The notes below the pieces were generated by a model. It was not told the DNA's origin. It made no database searches and saw nothing but the letters and a program-made list of their open reading frames with translations. Shown here piece after piece: positions 30,334-43,500 of a stretch of 64,000 nt of DNA. Numbering within the stretch: position 1 is the first letter of the stretch; every line of letters starts with the position of its first letter. The stretch is from Cryptomeria japonica. Lineage: Eukaryota; Streptophyta; Pinopsida; Cupressales; Cupressaceae. Location of the stretch: assembly GCF_030272615.1 (NCBI RefSeq), contig NC_081413.1, forward strand, positions 719,343,867-719,407,866. The letters run 5' to 3'. The position numbers and the translations under genes were made by a program.

Positions 30334-31858
30334 CTATTGAACCAAGAACTGCTAAGGAAGCATTTGGTGATGATCATTGGGTTTAATCTATAGAGGAGGA
30401 ATTAGATCAAATTAAGAACAACAACACATGGACCCTGGTACCCTGACCGGTAAATAAAAATGTGATAGGAACTAAGTGGGTTTTGAGGAACAAGTTGAAT
30501 GAAGATGGTCTTGTGGTTTGCAAAGGTTATGCATAAGAGGAAGGAGAAGATTACGCTGAGACTTTTGCACTACTGGCAGGACTGGAAGTTGTCAGAACTT
30601 TACTTGCATTTGCAGCACACAATAAATTCAAGCTATACTAGATAGATGTTAAGTCAACGTTTTTGAATGGGATACTAGAAGAAGAAGTATACATTGAGAA
30701 ACTAGATGGTTATGCTTTGACTGATTAGAAAGACATGGTATGCAGATTGCATAAAGCTTTATATGGGCTAAAATAGGCACCTAGGGAATGGTATGAAAGG
30801 CTTCAAACACATCTGATGAAGATAGGCTTTCTAAGAACCAGTGATGATAGTAACATATATCTCAAATATGAAGGAGAAAAAGTACTAGTCAATGAAGTAT
30901 TTGTTAATGGTATCATATTTGGAGGTAATGATGACATGAGAAATAGTTTTGCAGATGAAATGAAAAATGAGTTTGAAATGTCTTTAGTGGGGGAAATAAA
31001 ATTTTCATAGGCTTGCAAATACAAAAAATGAAGAATGGTATTTTCATCACACAGTCTAAGTATGTGAAAGAGGTCTTGAAAACATTTGGCATGAGTGACT
31101 GTAAACCAGTTGGGACACCTATGGTTACATATTGTAAGTTTTCTAAGGAAGACGAGTCCAAATCTGTTGATGAGAAGGAATACAGGTCAATGATTGGAAA
31201 ATTGCACTATGTTGTTCACAGGAGACCGGACATAGCTCATGCAGTTGGCATAGTTGATAGATTTTAGAAGAATCCTAAGGAAACACATCTAATAACAACC
31301 AAGAGAATTTTAAGATGCTTGAAAGGTATTGTTGATTATGGGTTATGGTATCCATATGGAGTAAATTTTGACTTGAAGGTGTACACAAATGCATATTGGG
31401 CAGGAAATGTTGATGACCGAAAAAACATAACCGGTGGATCATTTTTTCTTGGAGGAAGTCTTGTTTCATGGAGTAGTAAGAAGCAGAGTTGTACTTCACA
31501 ATCTACTGCTGAAGCTGAGTATGTTGCAGCTTACATGAATTGCACAAAGGCTATATGATTGAGGCACATTTTGGAAGGTTTTAAGATGAATATTTTAGAA
31601 CCTATAAAGATTTTATATGATAACACAAGTGCCATAAATATTTCCAAGAGCCCTGTTTTGCATGCACAAACCAAGCATATTGAATTGAAGTATCATTTCT
31701 TGAGGGAAAAAGTTCAGTGTAAAGATGTTATCTTGGAGCATGTTTCTACCAAGGAGGATCTTGCATATATTTTTATGAAACCTCTTCCTAAGACTACTTT
31801 TGAGTATCTTAGATGTCAGCTAGGGGTTGTCCCTCTTCATGAAGTAGGTTATGTATGA
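30334..31858 (+). pseudogene. gag-pol: CopK-1 reverse transcriptase and RNase H (decayed)
   Basis: Continues the CopK-1 polyprotein after NA-A. Reverse transcriptase starts with IEPRTAKEAFGDDHW; the LKQAPR motif is LK-stop-APR (TAG 30774-30776); the catalytic FVDD is FVNG (30900-30911), so both Asp are lost. RNase H keeps STAEAEY and the [10 protein letters not shown] block but has NAYW in place of DADW. Other stops: TGA at about 30445, TAG at 30640-30642, TAG 31264-31266, TGA 31556-31558. CopK-2 shares the TAG in LKQAPR and the Asp to Gly change. Inactive. Confidence 0.88.
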
Positions 31859-32158
31859 TGTAGATTACATTAGTCCTAGAGCTACTTGCAAAATTTTATA
31901 GGAGGATTGGTGTGAAAGTGGATGTATTCCATAGGGGGATCATCAAGTTGCAAATTGTTGATGATGCACAGTGAAATTTGACATTACATGTTTTGCTTTC
32001 AATTTGGCATTGTTGTCAAAGGGGGAGAAGAATTATGTGATTATGGGAAGGAGAACCAGCGACAAGCTGAAGACATAGTGAGCAAGATTCCTATTCACAA
32101 TCACATAACAATCAATGGTGTTGATATTTGTATTGCCATCAATGCCAAAGAGGGAGAT
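31859..32158 (+). other. CopK-1 3' noncoding region with purine tracts
   Basis: No gene. TTGGCATTGTTGTCAAAGGGGGAGAAG lies near 32003-32029, and the LTR-adjacent tract CAATGCCAAAGAGGGAGAT ends at 32158. Confidence 0.75.
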
Positions 32159-33512
32159 TGTTGGGATTTGCATGAATATTGCATTAATGATATGTTATAT
32201 TGTCATTGATGTCAATTAAATCGGTAATGATATTGTTGATATTGTTGTAATATTGCTACTATAACTGGTAGGAAGAATTTGTGAGGAGAACCGATAACTG
32301 GTGTAAATATTATCTATTATTGTAACCGATAAACCCTATCTGTTGTTTTTGATAAACCCTAACCGATTAAAATTGGTGAGTTGGTTATATTGGTTTATGA
32401 TCTGATGATCAGTGGTAATGATGATGACACGCATAATTATTGTATGAAGACAATTCCAAGAGATTTTGGTGAGTTGTTGTAATGGTTATTTAGGGAATGA
32501 GTAAATGTATTGCATCTAATGCAAAGTGCATGATGAGTTACTAAGTTCAATGAAGCAGTGATCAAGGAGAGATCAAGGTTTTCTTGATTGATGTGCAAAG
32601 ATTTCTATGTAATCCAACGGTCATACTTGAACCAAATTTGTTTGTAATCTCTATGAGAGAATTAGGTTTTTGTTGTGTTATTGACCTATTGATTTGTATT
32701 TAAGGTGGATGAAGTTGTTTAGTTCTAAGAGAGTTAGCAAAGAGATAAACATAGTTTAGTTGAGTGTGTGGTTGCCGAACTGTATGATGTGTCTATAATT
32801 TGAGTAAAGGCAGATAGGAGCATGAAATGGATCTAATCAAGCAAGTGTAGTTCTATTTAGATAGATCAGAAAACTCCTATTGTTTTATAATAATTATAGC
32901 AGAATTGAAATCCCCTAACCGGGTAAGATGTAACAAACTTGGTGCTATTCAAATCCTCTAACAAGGTGGTCCATTAGATTGGATTTTCAAATCCTCTACT
33001 GAGGTTACTCCTTATAGGGTATTTCTTCTAACAAGGAATTTGTAATCAATCCCTTAACCAGGTGATTCCTAATAGGATCAGTTCTTAACAGGACTTTTTG
33101 TAAAGCTTTAACAAGCTAGGCTTCTAATAGGGAAAACTTCAGAAGAGTTCAGATATTATCTTGTGTCTCATCTCACAGTGGTTTTTACCTATTTGGGTTT
33201 CCATGTCAAAAATATTTGTGTCAAGTGGTGAATGTTTTTATGGTTATATTTTCATTGTTGATTTACTTAACCACTTAACTATTTTTGATAAGTCATGATA
33301 ACCAGAAGTATTGAGATATGAAGAAGTTGTTTACTGTTAATTTGTTGTAACAGACAACCGATTCATCTTATCAGTTTTTATCTTGATAGAGTTATTATTC
33401 TAAGTTTACTTTGAGAGATTGATTGGTGAAGTTTATTATCAGTTTTTCTATCTACTGATTCACCCCCCCTCTTAGTAGTTGACCAAATACTTATTCTTTC
33501 ATCATACCATCA
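32159..33512 (+). repeat. CopK LTR shared by CopK-1 and CopK-2
   Basis: 1354 bp, TGTTGGGATTTG to ATACCATCA. It is preceded by the purine tract of CopK-1 and followed by the primer site of CopK-2, so it serves as 3' LTR for one and 5' LTR for the other. TATTTAAGG near 32697 is TATA-like. TAAC-type repeats lie at about 32915-33130, and the stem-loop at about 33177-33206. Confidence 0.88.
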
Positions 33513-33514
33513 AT

Positions 33515-33526
33515 TGGTATCAGAGC
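33515..33526 (+). other. CopK-2 primer binding site
   Basis: TGGTATCAGAGC, initiator-Met tRNA type, two bases after the LTR. Confidence 0.9.
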
Positions 33527-33581
33527 AATTCAAGTCCTCTAAGGTCTAAGCCTAATAGCTTGAGGTAAAGATCTACTGATC

Positions 33582-36500
33582 ATGATGAAGAAGGAAGGTC
33601 CAAAGTTTAATAGAGAGAATTAGAGGATATGGAGTGACAGAATGAAAATTTATGTCAAGAGTCAGGGAAGTCAGTATTGGGAACATGCCGATACTAAGTT
33701 TGTTGCACCTATTGGGATGTTGATTGATGATCAGAAGAAAGAGCAACAAGAAAATCATCCAGTATTGGAGGTTATTATAAATTGTTTGTCTGATGTAGAG
33801 TATGCAGATGATCATGGTCTTGAAATTTCATATGAGGTATGGAAAAAAATTGAAGAGATTTATAGTAGTGATTAACATGTTAAGATTGCTAAACAAGATA
33901 GTTTAAGAGGAAAGTTTGATGACATGTAGATGGCTGAAGGTGAGAATATCCAACAATATGGTCAAAGGATAAAAGATATAGTTGGTGAAATTAAGAGTGC
34001 AGGAGGTAAAGTGGAAGATCCCATAGTGATCAGTAAGGTACTGAGAACCCTGCTACCAATCTACGCTATCAGAGTTGTAGCTATTCAGGAGCTGAAGTCC
34101 ATTGACAAAACTAAGGTAACTCTTGACTCCATCATTGGCAAGCTTGCTACTTTTGAATTAAATGGTTATGATGGTAGTGTATAGAAATCTGAGTCTACAT
34201 TTAGAGGTTTTGCTTATAACCCATCTATGAGGAAAAGTAGAGATGCCAGTTATAGTTATGAATCCAGATCTAGCAAAGAAGTTGATGATGAAGACAGTCT
34301 AGCTGAGCTTGAAGCATTGTTGGACATCTAATTGCCTAGAGGTACAGGTAAATATAGAGGTAAATTAACTTTAAAATATTTTGCATGCAACAAGATTGGA
34401 CACATTGCTTCTAATTGTCCTAATGGTGATAATGAGCACAAACGAGAGAAATTCAAAAAGTACAAGGGTAAAGGAAAAAGAGATTGTCTTATTGTTGTTG
34501 ATAGTGGTATCACTGATGATGAATTTGATGGTGATTCTAATGAAGACATTGTGTTTGTAGCCATTAAAGAAGAGATGTCAGATCGAAAGGCATTAGTATT
34601 GAGGATGGATAACTCTGATGATTGGATCATTGATAGTGTTTGTTCACATCACATGACCGGTGATCAGAGCAAATTTATTTCTTTGAAGGAATTTGATGGT
34701 GGAGTTGTAAGATTTGGTAATGACTCACCCTATGTGGTTAAAGATAAGGAAAATATTTCTTTTAATGGAAAGAGTAGTGCAAATGATGTCTACTAGGTTG
34801 AAGGTCGAAAGCACAATCTTTTGAGTGTGGCATAACTCAATGACAGAGGATACCCATTGGAATTTAAAAATGGCATGTGCAAGATCTATAGTAATAAAGG
34901 TGAACTGATTGCAACCGAGAGGCAAACTCAAGGTAACTTGTTTTATCTTAACCCTAAAGTCAGCAACTATTTAATTGCAAAGATAGATGATAGTTGGATT
35001 TTCCATAGGAGATTTTGTCATATAAACTTTAATAACATTGTTAAAGTGAGTAAGTCCAAGACAGTGAGAGGTTTGCCTCAGTTAGACAAACCGGTCAATG
35101 CTTTGTTTAAAGAATGTCAGTTGGGAAATATGACATCCTCAACTTTGAAGAGAATCTTTTTCAGCGGAACATTTGTTAGATTTGGTTCATACAGATCTTT
35201 GTGGACCAATAAAAACAAAAAGTATTCAAGGTGACATATATTTTATGATCTTCACTATGAGTGCTCAAGGATGATGTGGGTCACATTCTTTAAGGATAAG
35301 ACTAAAGCTTTTGGTAAGTTCAAGTCATTCAAGGCCTTAGCTTAGAAAGAGAACGGTAAGAAGATAAAGTGTCTAAGGATAGACCAGGGTTGTGAATTTA
35401 CTTATGAGGAATTCACTATGTATTGTGAAGGAAATGGTATCAAGCGGCAACTTTCTGCACCATGGACACCACAACAGAATGGTATCATATAGAGAAACAA
35501 CCAGATAGTTGTTTAAGCTGCTAGGACAATGTCAATACAAGGAGGTGTAGCAAAAAATTTCTAGAGAGAAGCTGTCAGCATAGCTGTCTACAATATAAAC
35601 CAGATTCTGGTAAAGAGAGGTAAGGACAAGACTCCTTATGAATATTGGTATGGTAGATCACCTGATGTTAGTTATTTCAAAATATATTGAAGAAAATGTT
35701 TTATTAAGAGAGGTGATTATATGAGCACATTTGAGGCTAAAAGTGATGAAGGTACATTTCTTGGCTATTCCACCAAGAGTAAGGCCTACAAGTGTTTTAA
35801 CAATCGGACACAGAGAATTGTTGAGAGTGTTGATGTTCAAGTGGATGAGTTTCCTAAAGTCTCAGAGGAAACTAGTTCAGAGAAAAAGGATGAAGATCCT
35901 TTTATTTTAATTTTGGAACTAGAAACTGTGAAATCTGAAACTGGCAAAGAAAATATTGATGTACGAGTTCAACCGGAAAAGATAAATTTAGTAGAAGATG
36001 ATGATAATGAAGAAGTTGTACCTGAATATAATGATCATGTTATTCCAAGATATGTGAGATTGAATCACAATCCTGAGCAGATTATTGGGGATAAGGTTGC
36101 TGGAGTACTAACGAGAAGAAGAATTAGAGAAAATTCTTTCATGATCTCCACTATTGAACCAAGAACTGCTAAGGAAGCATTTGGTGATGATCATTGGGTT
36201 AAATCTATGGAGGAGGAATTAGATCAAATTGAGAAGAACAACACATGGACCCTGTTACCCCGACCAGTAAATTAAAATGTGATAGGAACTAAGTGGGTTT
36301 TTTCAGGAACAAGTTGAATGAAGATGGTCTTGTGGTATGGAATAAATCTAGGTTGGTTTGCAAAGGTTATGCACAAGAGGAAGGAGAAGACTATGGTGAG
36401 ACTTTTGCACTAGTGGAAAGAAATTCAAGGCATACTGGATGGATGTTAAGTCAACGGTTTGGAATGGGATACTAGAAGAAGTATACATTGAGCAGCCAGA

Positions 36501-37602
36501 TGGTTATGCTTTGACTGATAAGAAAGACATGGTATGCAGATTGCTTAAAGATTTATATGGATTAAAGTAGGCACCTAGGGCTTGGTATGAAAGGCTTCAT
36601 ACACATCTTATGAAGATAGTCTTTCTAAGAACCAGTGATGATAGTAACATATATCTCAAATCTGAGGGAGATAAAATACTAGTCAGCGAAGTATTTGTTG
36701 ATGGTATCATATTTGGAGGTAATGATGACATGAGAAATAGTTTTGCAGATGAAATGAAAAATGAGTTTGAAATGTCTTTAGTGGGTGAAATAATTTTTTT
36801 AATACGCTTGTAAATACAACAAATGAAGAATGGTATTTTCATCACATAGTCTAAGTATGTGAAAGAGGTCTTGAATATATTTGGCATGAGTGATTGTAAA
36901 CCAGTTGGGACATCTATGGTTACAGATTGTAAGTTGTCTAAGGAAGATGAGTCCAAATCTGTTGATGAGAAGGAATACAAGTCAATGATTGGAAAATTGC
37001 ACTATGTTATTCACAACAGAGTGGTTATAGCTCATGCATTTGGCATAGTTGCTAGATTTCAAAATGTTTAGATACTTGAAAGGTACTATTGATTATGGGT
37101 TATGGTATCCATATGGAGGAAATTTTGATTTGAAGGTGTACACAGATGCAGATTGGGTAGGAAATGTTGATGACTAGAAAAGCATAACTAGTGGAGCATT
37201 TTTTCTTGGAGGAAGGCTTGTTTCATGGAGTAGTATGAAGCAGAGTTGTACTTCACAATCTACTACTGAAGCTGAGTATGTTGGAGCTTACATGAATTGC
37301 ACAGAGGCTATATGGATGAGGCACATTTTGGAAGGTTTTAAGATGAAGATTTTAGAACCTATAAAGATTTTATGTGATAACACAAGTGCCATAAATATTT
37401 CCAAGAACCCTGTTTTGTACACATGAACCAAGCTTGAAGTATCATTTCTTGAGCTGAAAAAGTTCAATGTAAAGATGTTATCTTGGAGCATGTTTCTACC
37501 AAGGAGCAGCTTGTAGATATTTTTACTAAATCACTGCTTAAGACTTCTTTTGAGTATCTTAGATGTCAATTAGGGGTTGTCCCTCTTCATGAATTCAGTT
37601 AA
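33582..37602 (+). pseudogene. gag-pol: CopK-2 gag-pol polyprotein (decayed)
   Basis: Starts at ATG 33582 (MMKKEGPKFNREN), 56 bases after the primer site. Order: gag (to about 34370), a knuckle with a damaged second position (YFACNKIGHIASNC, about 34377), protease IIDSVCSHHMT (Gly to Val in DSG, about 34630), integrase (about 34990-35700), reverse transcriptase from about 36150, RNase H to the stop at 37600-37602. Many stops and frameshifts; about 70 bases are missing in the reverse transcriptase near 36415 relative to CopK-1. The catalytic motif is FVDG (36694-36705) and LKQAPR carries TAG (36568-36570), both shared with CopK-1. Confidence 0.88.
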
Positions 37603-37908
37603 GTATTAAGTAGATTACATCATTCTTGGAGCTACTTGCAAAATTTTATAGGAGGATTGGTGTAAAAGTGGATGTATTCCATAGGGGGAGCATCAAGTTG
37701 CAGATTGTTGATGATGCCCAGTGAAATTTGACATTACATGTTTTACTTTCAATTTCACATTGTTGTCAAAGGGGGAGAAGAATTATGTGATTATGGAAAG
37801 GAGAACTAGCGACAACCTGAAGACATAGTGAGCAGGATTCCTATTCACAATCATGCATCAATAAATGGTGTTGATATTTGTATTGCCATCAATGCCAAAG
37901 GGGGAGAT
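37603..37908 (+). other. CopK-2 3' noncoding region with purine tracts
   Basis: No gene. GTTGTCAAAGGGGGAGAAG near 37761 and CAATGCCAAAGGGGGAGAT at 37890-37908, directly before the LTR. Confidence 0.75.
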
Positions 37909-38774
37909 TTTTGGCATTTGCATGAAGATTGCATTAATGATATGTTATGTTATGTCATTGATGTCAATTAAATCGGTAATGATATTGTTGTAATATTGTT
38001 ACTATAACCGGTAGGAATAATTTGTGAGGAGAATCGGTAACTAGTGTAAATATTATCTATTGTTGTAATCAGTAAACCCTACCTATTTTTTTTGATAAAC
38101 CCTAACCGATTAAGTTTGGTGAGTTGGTTATATTGGTTTATGATTTGATGATGAGCGGTAATCATGATGACACGCATGATTATTGTATGAAGACAATTCC
38201 AAGAGATTTTGGTGAGTTGTTGTAATGGTTTTTTAGGGAATGAGCAAATGTATTGTATTTAATGAAAAGCACATGATGAGTTACTAACTTCAATGAAGTG
38301 GTGATCAAGGAGCAATCAAGGTTTTCTTGATTGATGTGCAGAGATTGCCATGTAATCCAATTGTCATACTTGACTGAATTTGCTTGTAATATCTATGAGA
38401 GAATTAGGTTTTTATTGTGTTAGTGATCTATTAATTTGTATTTAAGGTCGATGAAGTTGTTTAGTTTTAAGAGAGTTGGCAAAGAGATAGACACAGTTCG
38501 GTTGAGTGTGTGGTTCTCAAACCGGATGATGTATCTGTTATTTGAGTAAAGGCAGATAGGAGCATGAAATGGATCTGATCAAGCAAGTGTAGTGCTATTA
38601 AGACAGATCAACAAACTCCTATTTTTTTCTAACAATTACAATAGAATTGAAATCCCCTAACTTGGTAAGATCTAACATTCTTGGTGCTATTCAAATCTTG
38701 TAAAAAGGTGGTCCATTAGATTGGATTTTCAAATCCTCTATCGAGGTTACTCCTTATAGGATATTGTTTCTAAC
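37909..38774 (+). repeat. CopK-2 3' LTR, part 1
   Basis: Begins TTTTGGCATTTG where the shared LTR has TGTTGGGATTTG, so the terminal TG is mutated. It is interrupted by CopR-2 at 38775. The other parts are 46065-46508 and 54297-54330, giving about 1344 bp in total. Confidence 0.85.
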
Positions 38775-40266
38775 TGATAACTCAATGATGAATGGATAGT
38801 ACCAAACTGGTATTGAGAGGGGGGTGTGAATCAGTACAAGCGAAAATCCTTATTTAAAACTGGTTTCTCAGCAGACACTTTGCTTTGGCAAGTAAACAGT
38901 AACACCCATCTTAACCAGAGTACAACTGGCAAAACTCACAATAACTAAGAGAAGCATAAACCAGTTGACACTTATCCTTTCATACAATTTAATACTTCAT
39001 TTCCATTTCACCCTAGTGCATGAACAGGTAATCTATCATCAAAAACATAATAACAGCTACATCAACATGATTTACCATCAGACATAAGACACTGAACCAT
39101 CACATGAAAACATCACACATGACACACAAATTTTTCATGTGGAAACCCAACTGGGAAAAACCATGGTTGGGATGAATACCCACAAGCTATTTTTGAACTC
39201 TTTAGAAGTCTGTTCTGTTTGGAGCCTTGTCCGGTTAAAGACTGATACAATAGGTTCTATTAGGAACCGATCCTGTTAGGGATCACCCAGTTAAGGGATG
39301 GTTAGAATACCTGGTTAAGGGTTAAACCCGGTTAAAGATTACCTTGTTAGAGGACTTTAAGAACTCATTAGTTTTGAGTCACCCTATTAAAGGATTTGCA
39401 GTAAGCCAGTTACAGCTACCCTGTTAAGGGATTTCTCAACTGTTGAAGTGGTTAGAGATCAATAGGTATTACAATGATCTGGTAACAACACTCAATGCCA
39501 ATGTAGATCCACTTTAGCTCCTCTTCACCTTCTACACTTACACTTTGTAGGTATCAATTCTCTCCTCTGGTCTAGCAAGAATCGCATATCTCTTCTCTTA
39601 GATACTCACACACAACTTTTTCCAACAACCTCAGAAAGAAACACAGCATCGACCTTATAGGAAATAGATAGGTTGGTAGCATAAACCCTAAACCCTAAAC
39701 CTGTTAGGTTAAGCAATTCAAATGGTTCAATCCTAACCATTGAGCACATTGCATTAAATGCAACAGTCTTGAACCGATCTCAAGACATTCACCATCATTC
39801 ATTTTCCACCATTTTCATGGTGGTTGATAACCCATCACGTGTTTCACCATTTATAGACTTTGCACATTCCCAAGGTAGATAGGAAAAATCTCCTTCATGC
39901 AAGATGCTTCAAGCGCACAAGGCTAACGTGGCAACACAATTTGTTCTTCGTTACAATGCTAACTCATCACACAAAGTCATTTGTTGAGTCACACAGGCTT
40001 GAAACACTTCAACCGGAAACCCTAAATTTGAGACTACCAACTGGTAGTCATAAAAAGCTTCCATGTGCTGGTTCCCATACCAACATGCCGATTCATCTTG
40101 AACAAACATACCGCTTCACTTTGGCACATATACCGGTTCACAATGTTATACTAGTTCTTACATATACTGCTTCTAGGTAACATGTCGGTTCTCTTTTCAG
40201 CATATTGACATCAATGACAACATACAATGTCATCATGTCATCATATCGGTTCACATAATGCCAACA
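38775..40266 (-). repeat. CopR-2 3' LTR
   Basis: 1492 bp; on the minus strand TGTTGGCATTATG to ATTGAGTTATCA. It contains TAAC-type repeats and the family stem-loop near 39138-39165. No gene. Confidence 0.87.
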
Positions 40267-40509
40267 ATCTCCCCCTTTAGCATTGATGGCAATATACAAA
40301 GACATCTCTCTGCTTCACATCTTCTCCCCTAATTTCTGCAGATATCCTCTATGCTTCACTTCTTGTCCCCCTTTGACAGTAATGCCAAAGTGGAGGCACA
40401 AGCTTCCCTATTCCATTATGTTGCTCCCCTTGAGGAGTAGCATCCTTCAACACATCAATCCAAAAAATATTTGACTATGCAATACCTGACTGATGTGGAG
40501 CAAATACCT
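40267..40509 (-). other. CopR-2 3' noncoding region with purine tracts
   Basis: No gene. The reverse strand has CAATGCTAAAGGGGGAGAT next to the LTR (40267-40285) and CTGTCAAAGGGGGACAAG upstream (about 40363-40380). Confidence 0.72.
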
Positions 40510-43500
40510 TTAGTTCACATCTTGAAGGGGCAGTACCCCTAATTCACCTCTTAAGTACATAAATGTAGCCTTTGGGAGAGGCTTAGTGAATATCTCTGCT
40601 AACTGCTCCTTACTAGAAACATGTTCCAGTGCAATCTCTTTGTTCTGAACCTTTTCCCTCAAGAAATGATACTTAAGCTCAAAGTGCTTGGTTCTAGAAT
40701 GTAAAACCAGATTCTTTGAAATATTGATAGCACTTGTGTTATCACAAAATATGCTTACCGGTTCAGATACAGGAACTTTGAAGCCATTTAGTACACGCTT
40801 CATCCACATTGTCTGAGTGCAGTTCATGAAAGATGCAACATACTCTTCTTCTACTGTAGACTAAGAGATACAACTCTACTTCTTACTCATCCATGAAACC
40901 AGCCTACCATCGAGAAAGAATGCACCATCGGTTGTGCTTTTTCGGATGTCCACATTACCTGCCCAATCAGCTTCTATGAATACTTTCAAGTTGAAATCAT
41001 TGCTATATGGATACCACAACCCATAGTCAACGGTTCCCTTCAGATACCTAAGAATCCGCTTGACTACAACCAAGTGGGATTCTCTTGGACTTTTCTGGAA
41101 CCTTGCAGTAATGCCAACTGCATGTGCAATATCCGGTCTGCTATGCACTACATAATGCAACTTACCAATCATTGATTGGTATTCCTTCTCATTAACCAAT
41201 GCTGAGTCATCCTCTTTGGATAGTTTACAACTGGTCACCATTTGTGTAGCAACCGGTTTGCTTTCTTCCATGCTAAAGGTCTTCAACACCTCTTTGACAT
41301 ACTTGGACTGAGTGATAAAGATTCCATCTTTCATCTGCTGAATCTGCCATCCAATGAAGAACTTAATCTCCCCTATGAGTGACATCTCAAACTCTTTCTT
41401 CATCTCATTTGCAAACTCATGACTCTCAAATCCAATTTTTACAAGATGGGAGTGCAGACGTTCATACCATGCTCTAGGTGCCTGCTTTAGACCATATAAG
41501 GCTTTATGTAGCCTACACACCATGTCACTATCTTCAAATAGGGCAAACCCATCTGGTTTCTCTATATACACCTCCTCTTCAAATACACCATTTGATATAC
41601 TTTGAATCCTTTAAAAGATACATATGCAAGAAGCATACAAACTCCTTCCAATCTAGCTACAGGAGCAAAGGTTTTTCCATAGTCTTCTCCTTATTCTTGG
41701 GCATATCCTTTACACACCAATATAGCTTTGTTTCTAATCATTGTGCCATCCTCATTAAACATATTTTTGAAAACCCATTTGGTACCGATGACATTTTTAT
41801 GTTTCGGTTTGGGTACCAGAGACCATGTACCATTTTTCTTGATTTGGTCAAGTTCCTCTTCCATTGCCTTGATCTAGTCTTCATCTTTATATGCCTCTTT
41901 GAGTGGTTTAGGCTCAAATTCAGAGATCATACATGAGTTTTCTCTAACGTTTCTTCTTGTAAGGATTCCTGCATTCTTATCTCTTATGATCTGCTCAGGA
42001 TCATGATTTAGCTTGACATACCGAGGAATGATCTTAACAAATTCCTCTTGCTTTTCTTCCTCATCCTCTTCTCCATCAGTATCAGCATCTACATCTATCG
42101 GTGTAGGAACACTGTTACTGGTACTTGATTGACTGGTAACCGGTTCCCAAAAGGTCAATACTGGTTCATTTATCACTTGCTTACTGCTGGTTTCCTTAAT
42201 TTTCTTAGAGGTTTCATCAACCCTCACATTGATGTTTTCCATAATTCTCTAAGTCCTATTATTAAAACACTTGAGAGCTTTCCTCTTGGTGGAATACCCT
42301 AGGAATATTCCCTCATCACATTTTGCATCAAATTTGCTCTGGTGTTCGCTCCTCTTGATGTAACATTTGCTACTAAATACTCTAAAGTAGCTAACCACAG
42401 GTGTCTTACTGGTCCAATACTCATAAGGAGTTTTATCCTTACCTTTCTTGATAAGTACCCGGTTCATTGTGTAGACTGTAGTGCTCACTGCTTCTCTCCA
42501 AAAGGTGTGAGCAACCTTTCATTGAATTAGCATTGTTCATGCTGCTTCAGCCATAGTCTGGTTATTCCTCTCTGCTAGACCATTCTGCTGAGGAGTCTAG
42601 GGGGTAGATAGTTGCCTCTTGATGCCATGTTCTTCACAGTACTTGTTGAATTCACCAGAAGTGAATTCCCCTCCTTGATCAGTTCTAAGGCACTTGATCC
42701 TTTTACCACTTTCCTTTTCCACTAATGTTTTGAAAACTTTGAACTTTCCAAAAGCTTCAGACTTATCTTTCAAGAATGTGACCCAAATCATTCTGGAGTA
42801 GTCATCAGTGAGAATCATGAAGTACCTATCACCTTGCACACTCCTAGTTTTCATAGTACCACACAAATCAGTATGCACAAGATCAAGTAAATTATCAGCA
42901 GTGAAAGGTTTACCTTTAAAGGTTGAGGAAGACATTTTCCCTAGTTGACATTCTCTGGGCAAGGTATTTTCTAGTTTGCTCAGCACCGACAACCCTCTAA
43001 CTACCTTTATCTTACTGGCCTTCACAATGTTATCAAAGTTTACATGGCAGAGTCTCTTATGCCATATCCAGTTGTCATCAAACTTGGCCATAAGACATGT
43101 GCTAATATTTGCATTCAACCGAAATAGGTTACCTTTGGTCTGCATGCCGGTGGCCACCAATTCACCATTCTTTCTTTTGATTCTACACACTCCATTCTTG
43201 AATTCTAGAATGAGACCACCATCATTCAGCGGGGCAACACTCAGAAGGTTGTGTCTGAGACTATCAACCCAATACACATTGTCAGCACTACTCTTTCCAT
43301 TCAGAGAGATGGACCCTTTTCCTTTGACCATACATGGTGCATCATTACCAAAGCAAACCACACCACCATCATACTCTTCCAAGGATAGAAATTTTCTCCG
43401 TTCACCAGTCATATGGTGAGAACAACCACTGTCAATGATCCACTCATTGGAATTGTCAAAGCGGGAGACAAGAGCCTTCTTGTCTGACACATCTTCCTTG

